The notes under the pieces were generated by a model. That model worked only from the letters and a program-made list of their open reading frames with translations. It did not search any database and had not been told where the DNA came from. Shown here piece by piece: positions 1 through 7,237 of a stretch of DNA of 33,950 nt (positions within the stretch are counted from its first letter, which is position 1; every line of letters starts with the position of its first letter). Made by a program: the position numbers and the translations under genes. The stretch comes from Anaerolineae bacterium (lineage in GTDB: Bacteria; Chloroflexota; Anaerolineae; 4572-78; J111), in assembly GCA_020433805.1 (NCBI GenBank), contig JAGRBZ010000040.1, positions 1 to 33,950 of the forward strand, read 5' to 3'.

Positions 1-154
1 CTTATCAAGGTTGTATTAAAAGCCAAGTAGACGGCCTATTGAACGCGCTTTCTCGACCAAAAAACAAAAACTGGACCCATCTTAGGTCATACGGAGAATT
101 GCTGCAGACCTTGGAGGCAATACTACTAAATTCTTCTCGCTTCAAGCATTTCTG

Positions 155-163
155 TGCTACAAT
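155..163 (+). promoter_or_regulatory. Extended -10 promoter of rarA
   Basis: TGC followed by TACAAT (158-163) forms an extended -10 element. No good -35 is visible. The element ends 7 bases before the ATG at 171, so transcription would begin at or next to the start codon and the mRNA would be leaderless. No Shine-Dalgarno sequence is present before that ATG, which agrees. Confidence 0.5.
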
Positions 164-170
164 ATCTCCT

Positions 171-2435
171 ATGAATTTATTTGACCATGCCCGTGAGCAA
201 CAAATTGAAAACGAAGCCCCTTTAGCAGCCCGAATGCGACCACGTACGCTGGACCAGTTTATCGGCCAAGAGCATATTGTTGGACCCGGTCGCCTATTGC
301 GACGTGCTATACAGGCAGATCAGCTTTCGTCATTGATTTTCTACGGCCCACCGGGAACAGGAAAAACCACTCTGGCGCGCATCATAGCCAACACCACCGA
401 CGCCCACTTTATAGCTCTTAATGCTGTATTGAGCGGCGTGAAAGATATTCGAGAAGCCATTGCCACAGCGAAAGAACAACGTGGCTTTTACGGCAAAAAG
501 ACCATTTTATTTATTGACGAGGTCCATCGCTTTAATAAAGCCCAGCAGGACGCCTTGCTGCCGCATGTGGAAAATGGTACCGTTATTCTCATCGGCGCAA
601 CTACGGAAAATCCCTATTTTGAAGTCAATAAAGCATTGGTTTCCCGTTCACGCGTATTTCAGCTTCGCGACCTCAATGAGGGTGATCTGCGTGGCATCGT
701 GCGCCAGGCTCTTGCTGATGAAGAGCGCGGTTATGGACGATTAAAGGTTAATTTGACAGAGCAAGGGCTGAATCATCTCGTGAATGTGGCAAATGGCGAT
801 GCGCGAGCTGTGTTAAATGCACTAGAATTAGCAGTCGAAACCACGCCACCCGATCCTTATGGCCTAATCAATATCACTACGGAAGTAGCTGAAGAGTCAA
901 TTCAACGCCGTGCCGTACTTTATGATAAAGATGGCGATGCCCATTTTGATACGATTTCGGCGTTTATCAAATCACTGCGTGGATCTGATCCTGATGCCGC
1001 CCTTTATTGGTTAGCAAAGATGGTGTATGCCGGCGAAGATCCGCGCTTTATCTTCCGGCGTATGCTTATTTTTGCCGGTGAAGATGTTGGCATGGCCGAT
1101 CCCAATGCTATGACTATCGTAACATCCGCAGCACAAGCCTTTGACTATGTCGGAATGCCCGAAGGCCGTTATCATCTGGGACTGGCCTGCTTATATCTGG
1201 CAACAACGCCCAAAAGCAACTCGGTTATGGCCTTTTTTGATGCCTTAGCCGCTGTAGAAAATGAAAGAGAAGCCGAAGTTCCTAATCATCTACGCGATGC
1301 CAATCGGGATGGTGCCGACTTCGGGCATGGGGCGGGTTATTTGTATCCCCATGCCTATCGCGATCATTGGGTTGCTCAACAGTATTTGCCGCCAAGCTTG
1401 CAGGGAAGGCTTTTTTACCAACCGTCCCAACAAGGTTACGAGGCTAATATTCGCGATTTAGTTGCCCGACGTCGTGAAGAACAGTTGGCTGCCATGCTCG
1501 AACCGCCCCACTCCCTCGATTGGGAAGTGGAGAACATGGGGCGCGGACCAACAGCTCAGAATCCTTGGCTGCAACGCACCCTAAGCGGCACAGGCTCCCA
1601 ATTAGGCCGCATTCGTGATAGAATTTTTGCCTTAGCGCACGTAGAACGGCATAATCTAGTCCTAGACCTCAACGCAGGCACAGGTCTATTGACGTGGGAG
1701 GCTGTTCGACGTGCTGCGACGGGTGGCGTATGGACTCTAGCCGCTAATCAGCAAACAGCCGATGTTCTGGCCCAGCAAGCCAACAATTTACAAGTGCTCG
1801 AGCGGCCGGTTATTCTGACCGGTGCGTTGGTGAATTTGCCACAACGCATTCCAGATGCACTTAAATCACGAGAAGAACGGTCAACGCCTCGATTTGATGT
1901 TGCCATAGGTCGAAATGTTTTAACACAACTAACTGATAAAGGCGCGGCTATTGAAGCGGTAAAAACATTGCTCAGTGATAACGGACGTATTGCCCTGGCC
2001 GAAGTTGTACCCAGGCATACCCAACGTCTTTACAAATTGGTCAATCTTAGTTCCCTATCATCTGATCTCATTAAGCGGATCAGCAACGCCGAGGAAGCTA
2101 TTTACACGAATCCCAATGATCCGATGGTGAACTGGGATGAAAAAAGCCTGGTTTCAACTTTTGAGCAAGCAGGCTTTCATAAAGTAGAGCTGTTTGTAGA
2201 ACCGACAACAGCCGAATGGCGACTTGATACGCAACAAATTAACCGTTGGTTTGACCTTACGTCGAACAATAAACGGCCTACCTTTGCCCAATTTCTCATG
2301 ACTCCGGCCGACGGTGTAGGTTTAGACCCATCGGAAATAGAGAGTCTAAAAGACCTTTTTCAACGGCAGCTCACAGATAATATTGTCTTGTGGCAATCAA
2401 CAGTGGCTTACATTGTAGCCCAAGACCCTCGTTAA
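171..2435 (+). CDS. rarA: RarA/MgsA-type AAA+ ATPase fused to a SAM-methyltransferase-like domain
   Basis: 754 residues. The first ~440 are a full-length replication-associated recombination protein A (RarA/MgsA/WRNIP1 family), a clamp-loader-like AAA+ ATPase that acts at stalled replication forks. Visible motifs are Walker A GPPGTGKT (59-66), Walker B with D116-E117, the sensor-1 stretch GATTEN, and the C-terminal family signature around HLRDAN and GYLYPH. RarA normally ends near 440. Here a further ~290 residues follow, with a Rossmann methyltransferase motif I (D499-LNAGTG) and a strand/helix pattern typical of class I SAM-dependent methyltransferases; its substrate is unknown. The reading frame runs upstream to a TTG at 39, but ATG 171 is chosen because the encoded protein there begins like RarA and the -10 lies between the two. 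The RarA call is firm; enzymatic activity of the C-terminal domain is inference. Confidence 0.93.
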   Translation: MNLFDHAREQQIENEAPLAARMRPRTLDQFIGQEHIVGPGRLLRRAIQADQLSSLIFYGPPGTGKTTLARIIANTTDAHFIALNAVLSGVKDIREAIATAKEQRGFYGKKTILFIDEVHRFNKAQQDALLPHVENGTVILIGATTENPYFEVNKALVSRSRVFQLRDLNEGDLRGIVRQALADEERGYGRLKVNLTEQGLNHLVNVANGDARAVLNALELAVETTPPDPYGLINITTEVAEESIQRRAVLYDKDGDAHFDTISAFIKSLRGSDPDAALYWLAKMVYAGEDPRFIFRRMLIFAGEDVGMADPNAMTIVTSAAQAFDYVGMPEGRYHLGLACLYLATTPKSNSVMAFFDALAAVENEREAEVPNHLRDANRDGADFGHGAGYLYPHAYRDHWVAQQYLPPSLQGRLFYQPSQQGYEANIRDLVARRREEQLAAMLEPPHSLDWEVENMGRGPTAQNPWLQRTLSGTGSQLGRIRDRIFALAHVERHNLVLDLNAGTGLLTWEAVRRAATGGVWTLAANQQTADVLAQQANNLQVLERPVILTGALVNLPQRIPDALKSREERSTPRFDVAIGRNVLTQLTDKGAAIEAVKTLLSDNGRIALAEVVPRHTQRLYKLVNLSSLSSDLIKRISNAEEAIYTNPNDPMVNWDEKSLVSTFEQAGFHKVELFVEPTTAEWRLDTQQINRWFDLTSNNKRPTFAQFLMTPADGVGLDPSEIESLKDLFQRQLTDNIVLWQSTVAYIVAQDPR

Positions 2436-2493
2436 AATTTCTAAGAGAGACTGCTATACCAATTTTTCAAAGTATTTAACGAAGACTTAACCT

Positions 2494-2559
2494 TTCATCA
2501 AGATTTCCTTCATCAAAAAGTGAAGATTTGTTAAATATCCCAACATTATCGGGGATAAT
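2494..2559 (+). promoter_or_regulatory. Putative promoter/operator of the permease
   Basis: Two copies of TTCATCA (2494-2500, 2509-2515) lie 15 bases apart. Downstream is a perfect inverted repeat ATTATC-ggg-GATAAT (2545-2559) whose right arm is also the best -10 candidate, with a weak -35 (GTTAAA, 2531-2536) 17 bases away. A repressor binding the palindrome would occlude the -10. Promoter placement is inference from consensus only. Confidence 0.4.
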
Positions 2560-2578
2560 CTCAACGCGGAGATACGTC

Positions 2579-2632
2579 ATGAACACACTTGGAATATTAG
2601 AACATCTAAGGAGACAACAGCGTGGGCATTGA
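2579..2632 (+). CDS. Possible 17-residue leader peptide
   Basis: ATG at 2579 is preceded by GGAG (2568-2571) at 7 bases. The peptide reads MNTLGILEHLRRQQRGH and its TGA (2630-2632) overlaps the first codons of the permease (GTG at 2622) in another frame. The permease's own ribosome site (AAGGAG, 2608-2613) lies inside this small ORF. The arrangement suits translational coupling or a leader that gates the permease. No codon run hints at amino-acid attenuation. It may be chance. Confidence 0.33.
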   Translation: MNTLGILEHLRRQQRGH

Positions 2633-4421
2633 AATGCTGCTGGCTTTTGCCATTCTGCTGGGAGCCTTAGTGATCTTTATGCTTGACATCTATCCTATCG
2701 ATTTTGTAGCCTTTGGAATTATGGCGCTTATCTTATTATTGGGGCCTATTCTTGATGTCAAACCGGAAGAGGCTATTTCTGGTTTTAGTAATCCGGCGAC
2801 AATTACTATCCTGGCTATGTTTATTCTAAGCGCCGGAGTGTATCGAACAGGGATGATTAATCTATTAGCGCACCATATGGTGCGTATCGCCGGCAACAGC
2901 GAAGTTCGACAACTATGGATGGTTTTGCTGGTAGTTGGCCCTATATCGGCCTTTATCAACAATACGGCTGCGGTGGCTATTCTCATACCTTCCGTTCTGA
3001 CGTTGGCTCGCGAACACAAACGCTCCCCCTCAAAATTACTCATACCCCTTTCTTATTTTTCGCAAATGGCCGGTGCCGTGACGTTGATTGGAACCGCCAC
3101 CAATATTCTGGCCAGTTCGTTGGCTCAGCGAGCCGGATACGGAGCATTTGGCATGTTTGAGTTTGCCCACATTGGCTTGATGATCTTTATTACCGGCTCT
3201 CTCTATCTCATTTTTGTCGGTCGCAAAATGCTACCCAATCGCGTTACGGTCGACGAAGTTTCCGAAACTTATGCCATCAAAGAATATTTGACAGAAGTTA
3301 TCATTTTGAAGAACTCATCCCTTATCGGCAAAACGGTCGTAGATAGCCGTCTACGAGAGCAATTCGATATTCACGTATTGGAAATTGTCAGAAACGGAAA
3401 AAAACTAAACCATCCGTTGGCCGACAAATGCTTTGATCAAGGCGATATATTATTTATCAAAACCAACACGAAACAATTGCTTCGGCTCAAAGACAGAGCT
3501 GAATTAGCCATTGAACCAGAAACCCGCTGGGGCGACCAACATCTGACCGAAAACAAACTCAAACGCGCTAAACGAGGCGTGTTAGAGGCGGTTATTGGCC
3601 CCAATTCCGATTTAATCGGCGGCACGTTAGAAACCACAAACTTTCGACATCACTACAACTGTACCGTCATCGCGATTCGTAAACATGGCGAGCTAATACG
3701 TGATCGTCTCAGCCAGGTCATTCTCAACTTTGGCGATACCCTCCTTCTCCGTGGGGCTCAACCTGCCCTAGACCAAATCAAGCGAGAACCTGGTTTTATT
3801 GTGACCGAGGAAATGCAGATGGAGGAATTCCGGCGCGACAAAATCCCTATCGCGCTGGCGATTATCAGTGGGGTGGTTGTGGCAGCCGCATTGGGCTACC
3901 CCATCCTTGTTACATCAATTGTCGGCAGTGTTTTGATGGTGCTGACCGGCTGCTTAAAAGTGAATGAACTACACGAAGCCATCCGCTGGGATGTCATTTT
4001 TTTATTGGCCGGGATTATCCCCCTAGGGTTGGCTTTACAGCGTACCGGCGGTGCTGAGTTTTTGGCCCACCTGGCCACGCTCTCTGCCGACCATGCCCCG
4101 CCCATCATCGTCTTGGGTATTTTCTATGTTATGACAGTTATGATGGCCGAGTTTATTTCTCACAGCGCGGCCGTCGTAATTATGGTGCCGGTTGGCATCG
4201 CTACGGCAGAGGCGTTGGGGCTTGATGCCCGTGCTTTCATTTTAGCCAGCATGTTTGCTGCCTCGATGAGCTTTTCCACCCCGGTTGGTTATCAAACCAA
4301 TACTATGGTTTATGGTCCCGGCGGCTACAAATTCATCGACTTTACACGCGTTGGTGCACCGCTGAGCTTGTTATTAGCCATTGCTACCCCGATTTATATT
4401 TCACTTATGTGGGGTTTGTAA
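2622..4421 (+). CDS. SLC13/DASS-type permease with two central TrkA-C (RCK_C) domains
   Basis: 599 residues, inner-membrane anion/sodium symporter family (SLC13, ArsB/NhaD superfamily). N-terminal hydrophobic segments occupy about residues 1-200 with a conserved loop near FINNTAAVAI. Two soluble RCK_C modules follow (about 210-295 and 300-380; the recurring pattern is a GKTV.../GGTL... start, then V(I)AIRKHGE, then GD.LLLRG). A second membrane half runs 405-599 and includes the mirror loop near FISHSAAVVIMVP. The two-halves-with-RCK_C layout is typical of bacterial SLC13 permeases. The substrate (sulfate, dicarboxylate or other) cannot be read from sequence. GTG 2622 is chosen because AAGGAG (2608-2613) sits 8 bases upstream; an ATG four codons later is the alternative. 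The gene ends 12 bases from the convergent hydrolase with no obvious terminator. Confidence 0.88.
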   Translation: MGIEMLLAFAILLGALVIFMLDIYPIDFVAFGIMALILLLGPILDVKPEEAISGFSNPATITILAMFILSAGVYRTGMINLLAHHMVRIAGNSEVRQLWMVLLVVGPISAFINNTAAVAILIPSVLTLAREHKRSPSKLLIPLSYFSQMAGAVTLIGTATNILASSLAQRAGYGAFGMFEFAHIGLMIFITGSLYLIFVGRKMLPNRVTVDEVSETYAIKEYLTEVIILKNSSLIGKTVVDSRLREQFDIHVLEIVRNGKKLNHPLADKCFDQGDILFIKTNTKQLLRLKDRAELAIEPETRWGDQHLTENKLKRAKRGVLEAVIGPNSDLIGGTLETTNFRHHYNCTVIAIRKHGELIRDRLSQVILNFGDTLLLRGAQPALDQIKREPGFIVTEEMQMEEFRRDKIPIALAIISGVVVAAALGYPILVTSIVGSVLMVLTGCLKVNELHEAIRWDVIFLLAGIIPLGLALQRTGGAEFLAHLATLSADHAPPIIVLGIFYVMTVMMAEFISHSAAVVIMVPVGIATAEALGLDARAFILASMFAASMSFSTPVGYQTNTMVYGPGGYKFIDFTRVGAPLSLLLAIATPIYISLMWGL

Positions 4422-4433
4422 AACGATGACGGT

Positions 4434-5201
4434 CTATTGAGAATTGGGGTGATGACCATTGCGCGTTGCCTCCACAAAGGCGGCAAAAATCTTTTGGGCA
4501 GACTCATGCTCATTAACCAATTCTTCAGGATGCCATTGTACACCCAGACCAAAAGGATGATCTTTCACTTCCAGGGCCTCAACTAAACCATCTGCCGCAC
4601 ACGCAGCAACGCGCAATACAGGGGCTACATCCTTAATGCCTTGATGATGAAGACTATTAACCGGAATCTGCTCGCTGCCGACAATTTGGCCTAACAGCGA
4701 GCTTTTTTCGACATTGACCTCATGGGCAATATAGTAGCGAGGAAAGCGGTTGTCGGTGTAGTAAAAATCGTGCCGGATGGGTTTATTATATTGCCGAGCG
4801 ATATCTTGCCATAACGTTCCGCCGACCGCGACATTCATAATCTGAATTCCCCGGCAAATGGCAAAAAACGGTTTGTGCGATTCCATAGCGAGGCGCATAA
4901 GTTCAATATCGTGAATGTCGCGCGCTTTTTGCACATCCGACAGGTTATCGACAGCCGGCTTTTCTTGATAAAAACCGGGATCGACATCCCCGCCGCCGGA
5001 GAAGAGAATGCCGTCCATCTGGTTAAAGATCTCTAACAGCAGATGGCCTTTGACCTCAATCGGAATTAAAAGTGGAATACCGCCAGCCTGGAGAACAGCA
5101 TCGGTGTACGATTTATTCTGAGAGTTGATGGCTCGACCAGGATAAATCCCGCTTATGTCGGGCCGGCAAGAAATACCGATAATAGGATGTTGACGAGTCA
5201 G
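4434..5201 (-). CDS. puuD: Peptidase C26 / gamma-glutamyl-GABA hydrolase-like glutamine amidotransferase, CTG start
   Basis: 255 residues if started at CTG 5201. This class I glutamine-amidotransferase-fold hydrolase family cleaves gamma-glutamyl amides (for example gamma-glutamyl-GABA in putrescine breakdown). The nucleophile is C116 in FAICRG, with H224 and E226 in QWHPE completing the triad; SGGGDVDP at about 69-75 is the family's N-terminal signature. The open frame extends well upstream of the first ATG (codon 62), and that extension encodes conserved N-terminal family sequence (PIIGISCRPD, then AVLQAGGIPLLIP), so the ATG is not the real start. No ATG, GTG or TTG occurs in frame before the stop at 5223-5225. 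A strong GGAGG (5209-5213) stands 7 bases before an in-frame CTG. The symbol is by similarity; the physiological substrate is unknown and no putrescine genes are adjacent. Confidence 0.85.
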   Translation of the reverse strand: MTRQHPIIGISCRPDISGIYPGRAINSQNKSYTDAVLQAGGIPLLIPIEVKGHLLLEIFNQMDGILFSGGGDVDPGFYQEKPAVDNLSDVQKARDIHDIELMRLAMESHKPFFAICRGIQIMNVAVGGTLWQDIARQYNKPIRHDFYYTDNRFPRYYIAHEVNVEKSSLLGQIVGSEQIPVNSLHHQGIKDVAPVLRVAACAADGLVEALEVKDHPFGLGVQWHPEELVNEHESAQKIFAAFVEATRNGHHPNSQ

Positions 5202-5272
5202 AGTATATCCTCCATAATAGAGCTAAAATAAGGGTAGAAGTTTCCAGTATTGATAAACACGATAAACGGTTG

Positions 5273-5926
5273 TTAGTTTTCGGCTAAATTTAGTCGAAAA
5301 CCATGACCACGCACCGTTTCGACATACTTATTATTCGGATCGATTTCCGCAATACGTTCTCTAAGCCGTCGGGCCAGGGCATCGATGGCTTGCTCCGAAA
5401 CGCCCTCAGCTTCCTCTTCAGACCAGACCACTGCCACAACCTCATCGCGTGAAACAACATGGCCGGCATGGGTATATAACAGTTCCAGTAAATTGTGCTG
5501 GGCCAAAGACAAAGGGGGATCGATCTCCTCGCTCATTACCCAAACCCGCTTGGCGGCAACATCCATACGCAGTCCCGGCTTGCGCTGTCCGATTATGGCC
5601 GGGGCAGTGGCCTCTTCCGCTACAAAGGTTGATTTGGCACACAGGGCGATGCTAATTTCATCGCCATTGCGGATGAGCTTTGGCTCGCTGGCAACCGGCT
5701 GACCGTTTAAAAAAGTGCCGTTTTTACTGCCGAGATCACGCAACATATAGTAACCATCCGGCATCAACATAATTTCGGCATGCTGCCGCGACACCTGACG
5801 GTCGTCAATTTGAATATCGCTATCGGTCTCACGACCAATAATTGTACTATCTTTCGTTAAGGGCCATTGCGATTTAGGGCTGTTGCCTTCCTGAATAAGC
5901 AACATGGCTACTTCTCGTCTAGACAT
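5273..5926 (-). CDS. FHA domain / winged-helix transcriptional regulator
   Basis: 217 residues. The N-terminal FHA domain (about 20-100) has the phosphothreonine-binding residues in place: G31-R32, S46-R47-x-H49 and the SKNG motif with N69. The C-terminal part (about 135-215) is an OmpR/PhoB-type winged helix (Trans_reg_C), ending with the wing pattern YVETVRGHGFRL. Such proteins dock phosphorylated kinases and bind DNA. The gene is divergent from a Ser/Thr kinase gene starting 261 bases away, so that kinase is the natural partner. Mycobacterial EmbR joins the same domains in the opposite order (DNA-binding first, FHA last). Ribosome site AAAGG lies about 7 bases before the ATG. The target genes are unknown. 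Confidence 0.87.
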   Translation of the reverse strand: MSRREVAMLLIQEGNSPKSQWPLTKDSTIIGRETDSDIQIDDRQVSRQHAEIMLMPDGYYMLRDLGSKNGTFLNGQPVASEPKLIRNGDEISIALCAKSTFVAEEATAPAIIGQRKPGLRMDVAAKRVWVMSEEIDPPLSLAQHNLLELLYTHAGHVVSRDEVVAVVWSEEEAEGVSEQAIDALARRLRERIAEIDPNNKYVETVRGHGFRLNLAEN

Positions 5927-6070
5927 TGTTATTGCCTTTCAAATCAACTATAATAAAGGTTGTATCTGAATTAGTCTGTCTGCAATCTTCAAAAAGTCAA
6001 GAAGAATGACCGTCTCACGCTCTTCTCCCTACCTAGCGTTTCCTCAATTGGACTACTTGCTTGGTTTCTT

Positions 6071-6099
6071 TTGACAGAAAAAGTTTGTTCAGTTAAGCT
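6071..6099 (+). promoter_or_regulatory. Putative promoter of the Ser/Thr kinase gene
   Basis: Perfect -35 TTGACA (6071-6076), 17-base spacer, weak -10 TAAGCT (6094-6099). It would give an 80-90 base leader before the ATG at 6188. Confidence 0.45.
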
Positions 6100-6146
6100 A
6101 TTTCATGCCACCCGAATTTGTAAAAATTCACAAATTTGGACTTTTA

Positions 6147-6165
6147 GTACACCCTGGTGGTGTAC
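6147..6165 (+). promoter_or_regulatory. Perfect inverted repeat in the kinase leader
   Basis: GTACACC-ctggt-GGTGTAC has 7-base arms and a 5-base loop, ending 8 bases before the kinase ribosome site (GGAGAAG from 6173). There is no T-tract, so it is not a terminator. It could be an operator, perhaps for the divergent FHA regulator, or an RNA hairpin close to the ribosome site. A shorter palindrome CAAATTTG lies just upstream (about 6131-6138). Confidence 0.5.
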
Positions 6166-6187
6166 AAACAGATGGAGAAGAAAAGAG

Positions 6188-7237
6188 ATGTCAGACCTGT
6201 TGACCCCTGGCACCATTTTGTGGTCTCGCTACCGCATTGTGGACCTGGTAGGTCAGGGCGGCATGGGCGCAATCTACAAAGCCGAAGATTTACGTCTAGA
6301 GGGTCGCCTTTGTGCGATCAAAGAAGTCGTCCCAGACCCCAATAATTCAAAAGCATTTCTAGAACAATCTCAGGCAGCGTTTCACCGTGAAGCCAGTATT
6401 TTGGCACGTTTAGACCATGCCAACTTACCGAAAGTGTCTGATTTTTTCTTATTTAACGGGCGCGACTATCTGGTGATGGATTTTGTACCAGGCCAGGATC
6501 TGCGCGAAATTATCGAAAACGCCCGCCACAAAGGTGAGTTCATCCCGGAAGATCAGGTTTTAACCTGGACAGAGCAGCTTATCAACGCGCTCGACTATCT
6601 TCATCAACAAGACCCGCCGGTTTTACATCGCGATATAAAACCTTCGAACATCAAGCTAACTCCAAATGGAACCATTAAACTGGTTGATTTTGGGTTGGTC
6701 AAGTTGATGATTCCAGATGATAACCGAACAATAACAGTTTTGCAAGGTCGAGCTACCATTCAATATGCCCCCCTTGAACAGATAGGTGGCGACTCGGGTC
6801 ACACCGATGTTCGCTCTGATATTTATTCGCTGGGAGCCACACTTTATCAGTTGCTCACGAACCAACCCCCGCCTGATGCCAAAAGTCGCTACATTCGCGA
6901 GAAGTTCGATCCGCAGTTGAGTATTCGAAAAATCAATCCCGATGTATCGCCTCAAACTGAGCAGGCAATTTTGCACGCTTTGGGTCTCCATCCCGGCGAT
7001 AGACCCAACAGCGTAAAACAATTCAGAAACGAACTATTGGGCAACAGCCCCATTATCATCAACGGCCGGACGGTTAACGGCTGGCGAGCCGCTATTTGGC
7101 GTAATCGCGTGCTGTTGGCTTTAATTACGGCCTTACTGACGCTTGCCGCTATTCTGACTTTAACGCCCGATGACGGTCTTAATCGAACTGGTCTGAACCC
7201 AACCACTATCGCTCCCATTAGCGAGATTACCCGCTAG
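6188..7237 (+). CDS. Membrane-anchored Hanks-type Ser/Thr protein kinase
   Basis: 349 residues. The kinase domain (about 15-285) has a glycine loop GQGGMG (22-27), the ATP-anchoring K45 in AIKEV, the catalytic loop H147-R148-D149 followed by IKPSN, the metal-binding D167-F168-G169, and an APLEQ activation-segment end, so it should be active. A single transmembrane helix (about 308-327) leaves only about 20 residues outside; there are no PASTA or other sensor domains. The start at ATG 6188 is supported by GGAGAAG upstream and by the protein beginning just before the glycine loop; the frame's earlier TTG at 6071 is the promoter's -35. It probably phosphorylates the divergently encoded FHA regulator. 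The 3' end overlaps the convergent GH3-like gene by 11 bases. Confidence 0.92.
   Translation: MSDLLTPGTILWSRYRIVDLVGQGGMGAIYKAEDLRLEGRLCAIKEVVPDPNNSKAFLEQSQAAFHREASILARLDHANLPKVSDFFLFNGRDYLVMDFVPGQDLREIIENARHKGEFIPEDQVLTWTEQLINALDYLHQQDPPVLHRDIKPSNIKLTPNGTIKLVDFGLVKLMIPDDNRTITVLQGRATIQYAPLEQIGGDSGHTDVRSDIYSLGATLYQLLTNQPPPDAKSRYIREKFDPQLSIRKINPDVSPQTEQAILHALGLHPGDRPNSVKQFRNELLGNSPIIINGRTVNGWRAAIWRNRVLLALITALLTLAAILTLTPDDGLNRTGLNPTTIAPISEITR

Noticed and set aside
39..170. N-terminal extension of RarA from a TTG at 39
   Set aside because: The encoded stretch does not resemble RarA, and the extended -10 for the ATG at 171 lies inside it.
4434..5018. Hydrolase starting at the ATG at 5018 (194 residues), or a frameshifted pseudogene
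   Set aside because: Upstream codons in the same frame encode the conserved family N-terminus without any frameshift, so the gene is intact with an unusual start.
5198..5217. Programmed frameshift from the mini-ORF MEDIL into the hydrolase
   Set aside because: A -1 shift would be needed, but there is no slippery heptamer, and the mini-ORF lacks its own ribosome site; a direct CTG start explains the data more simply.
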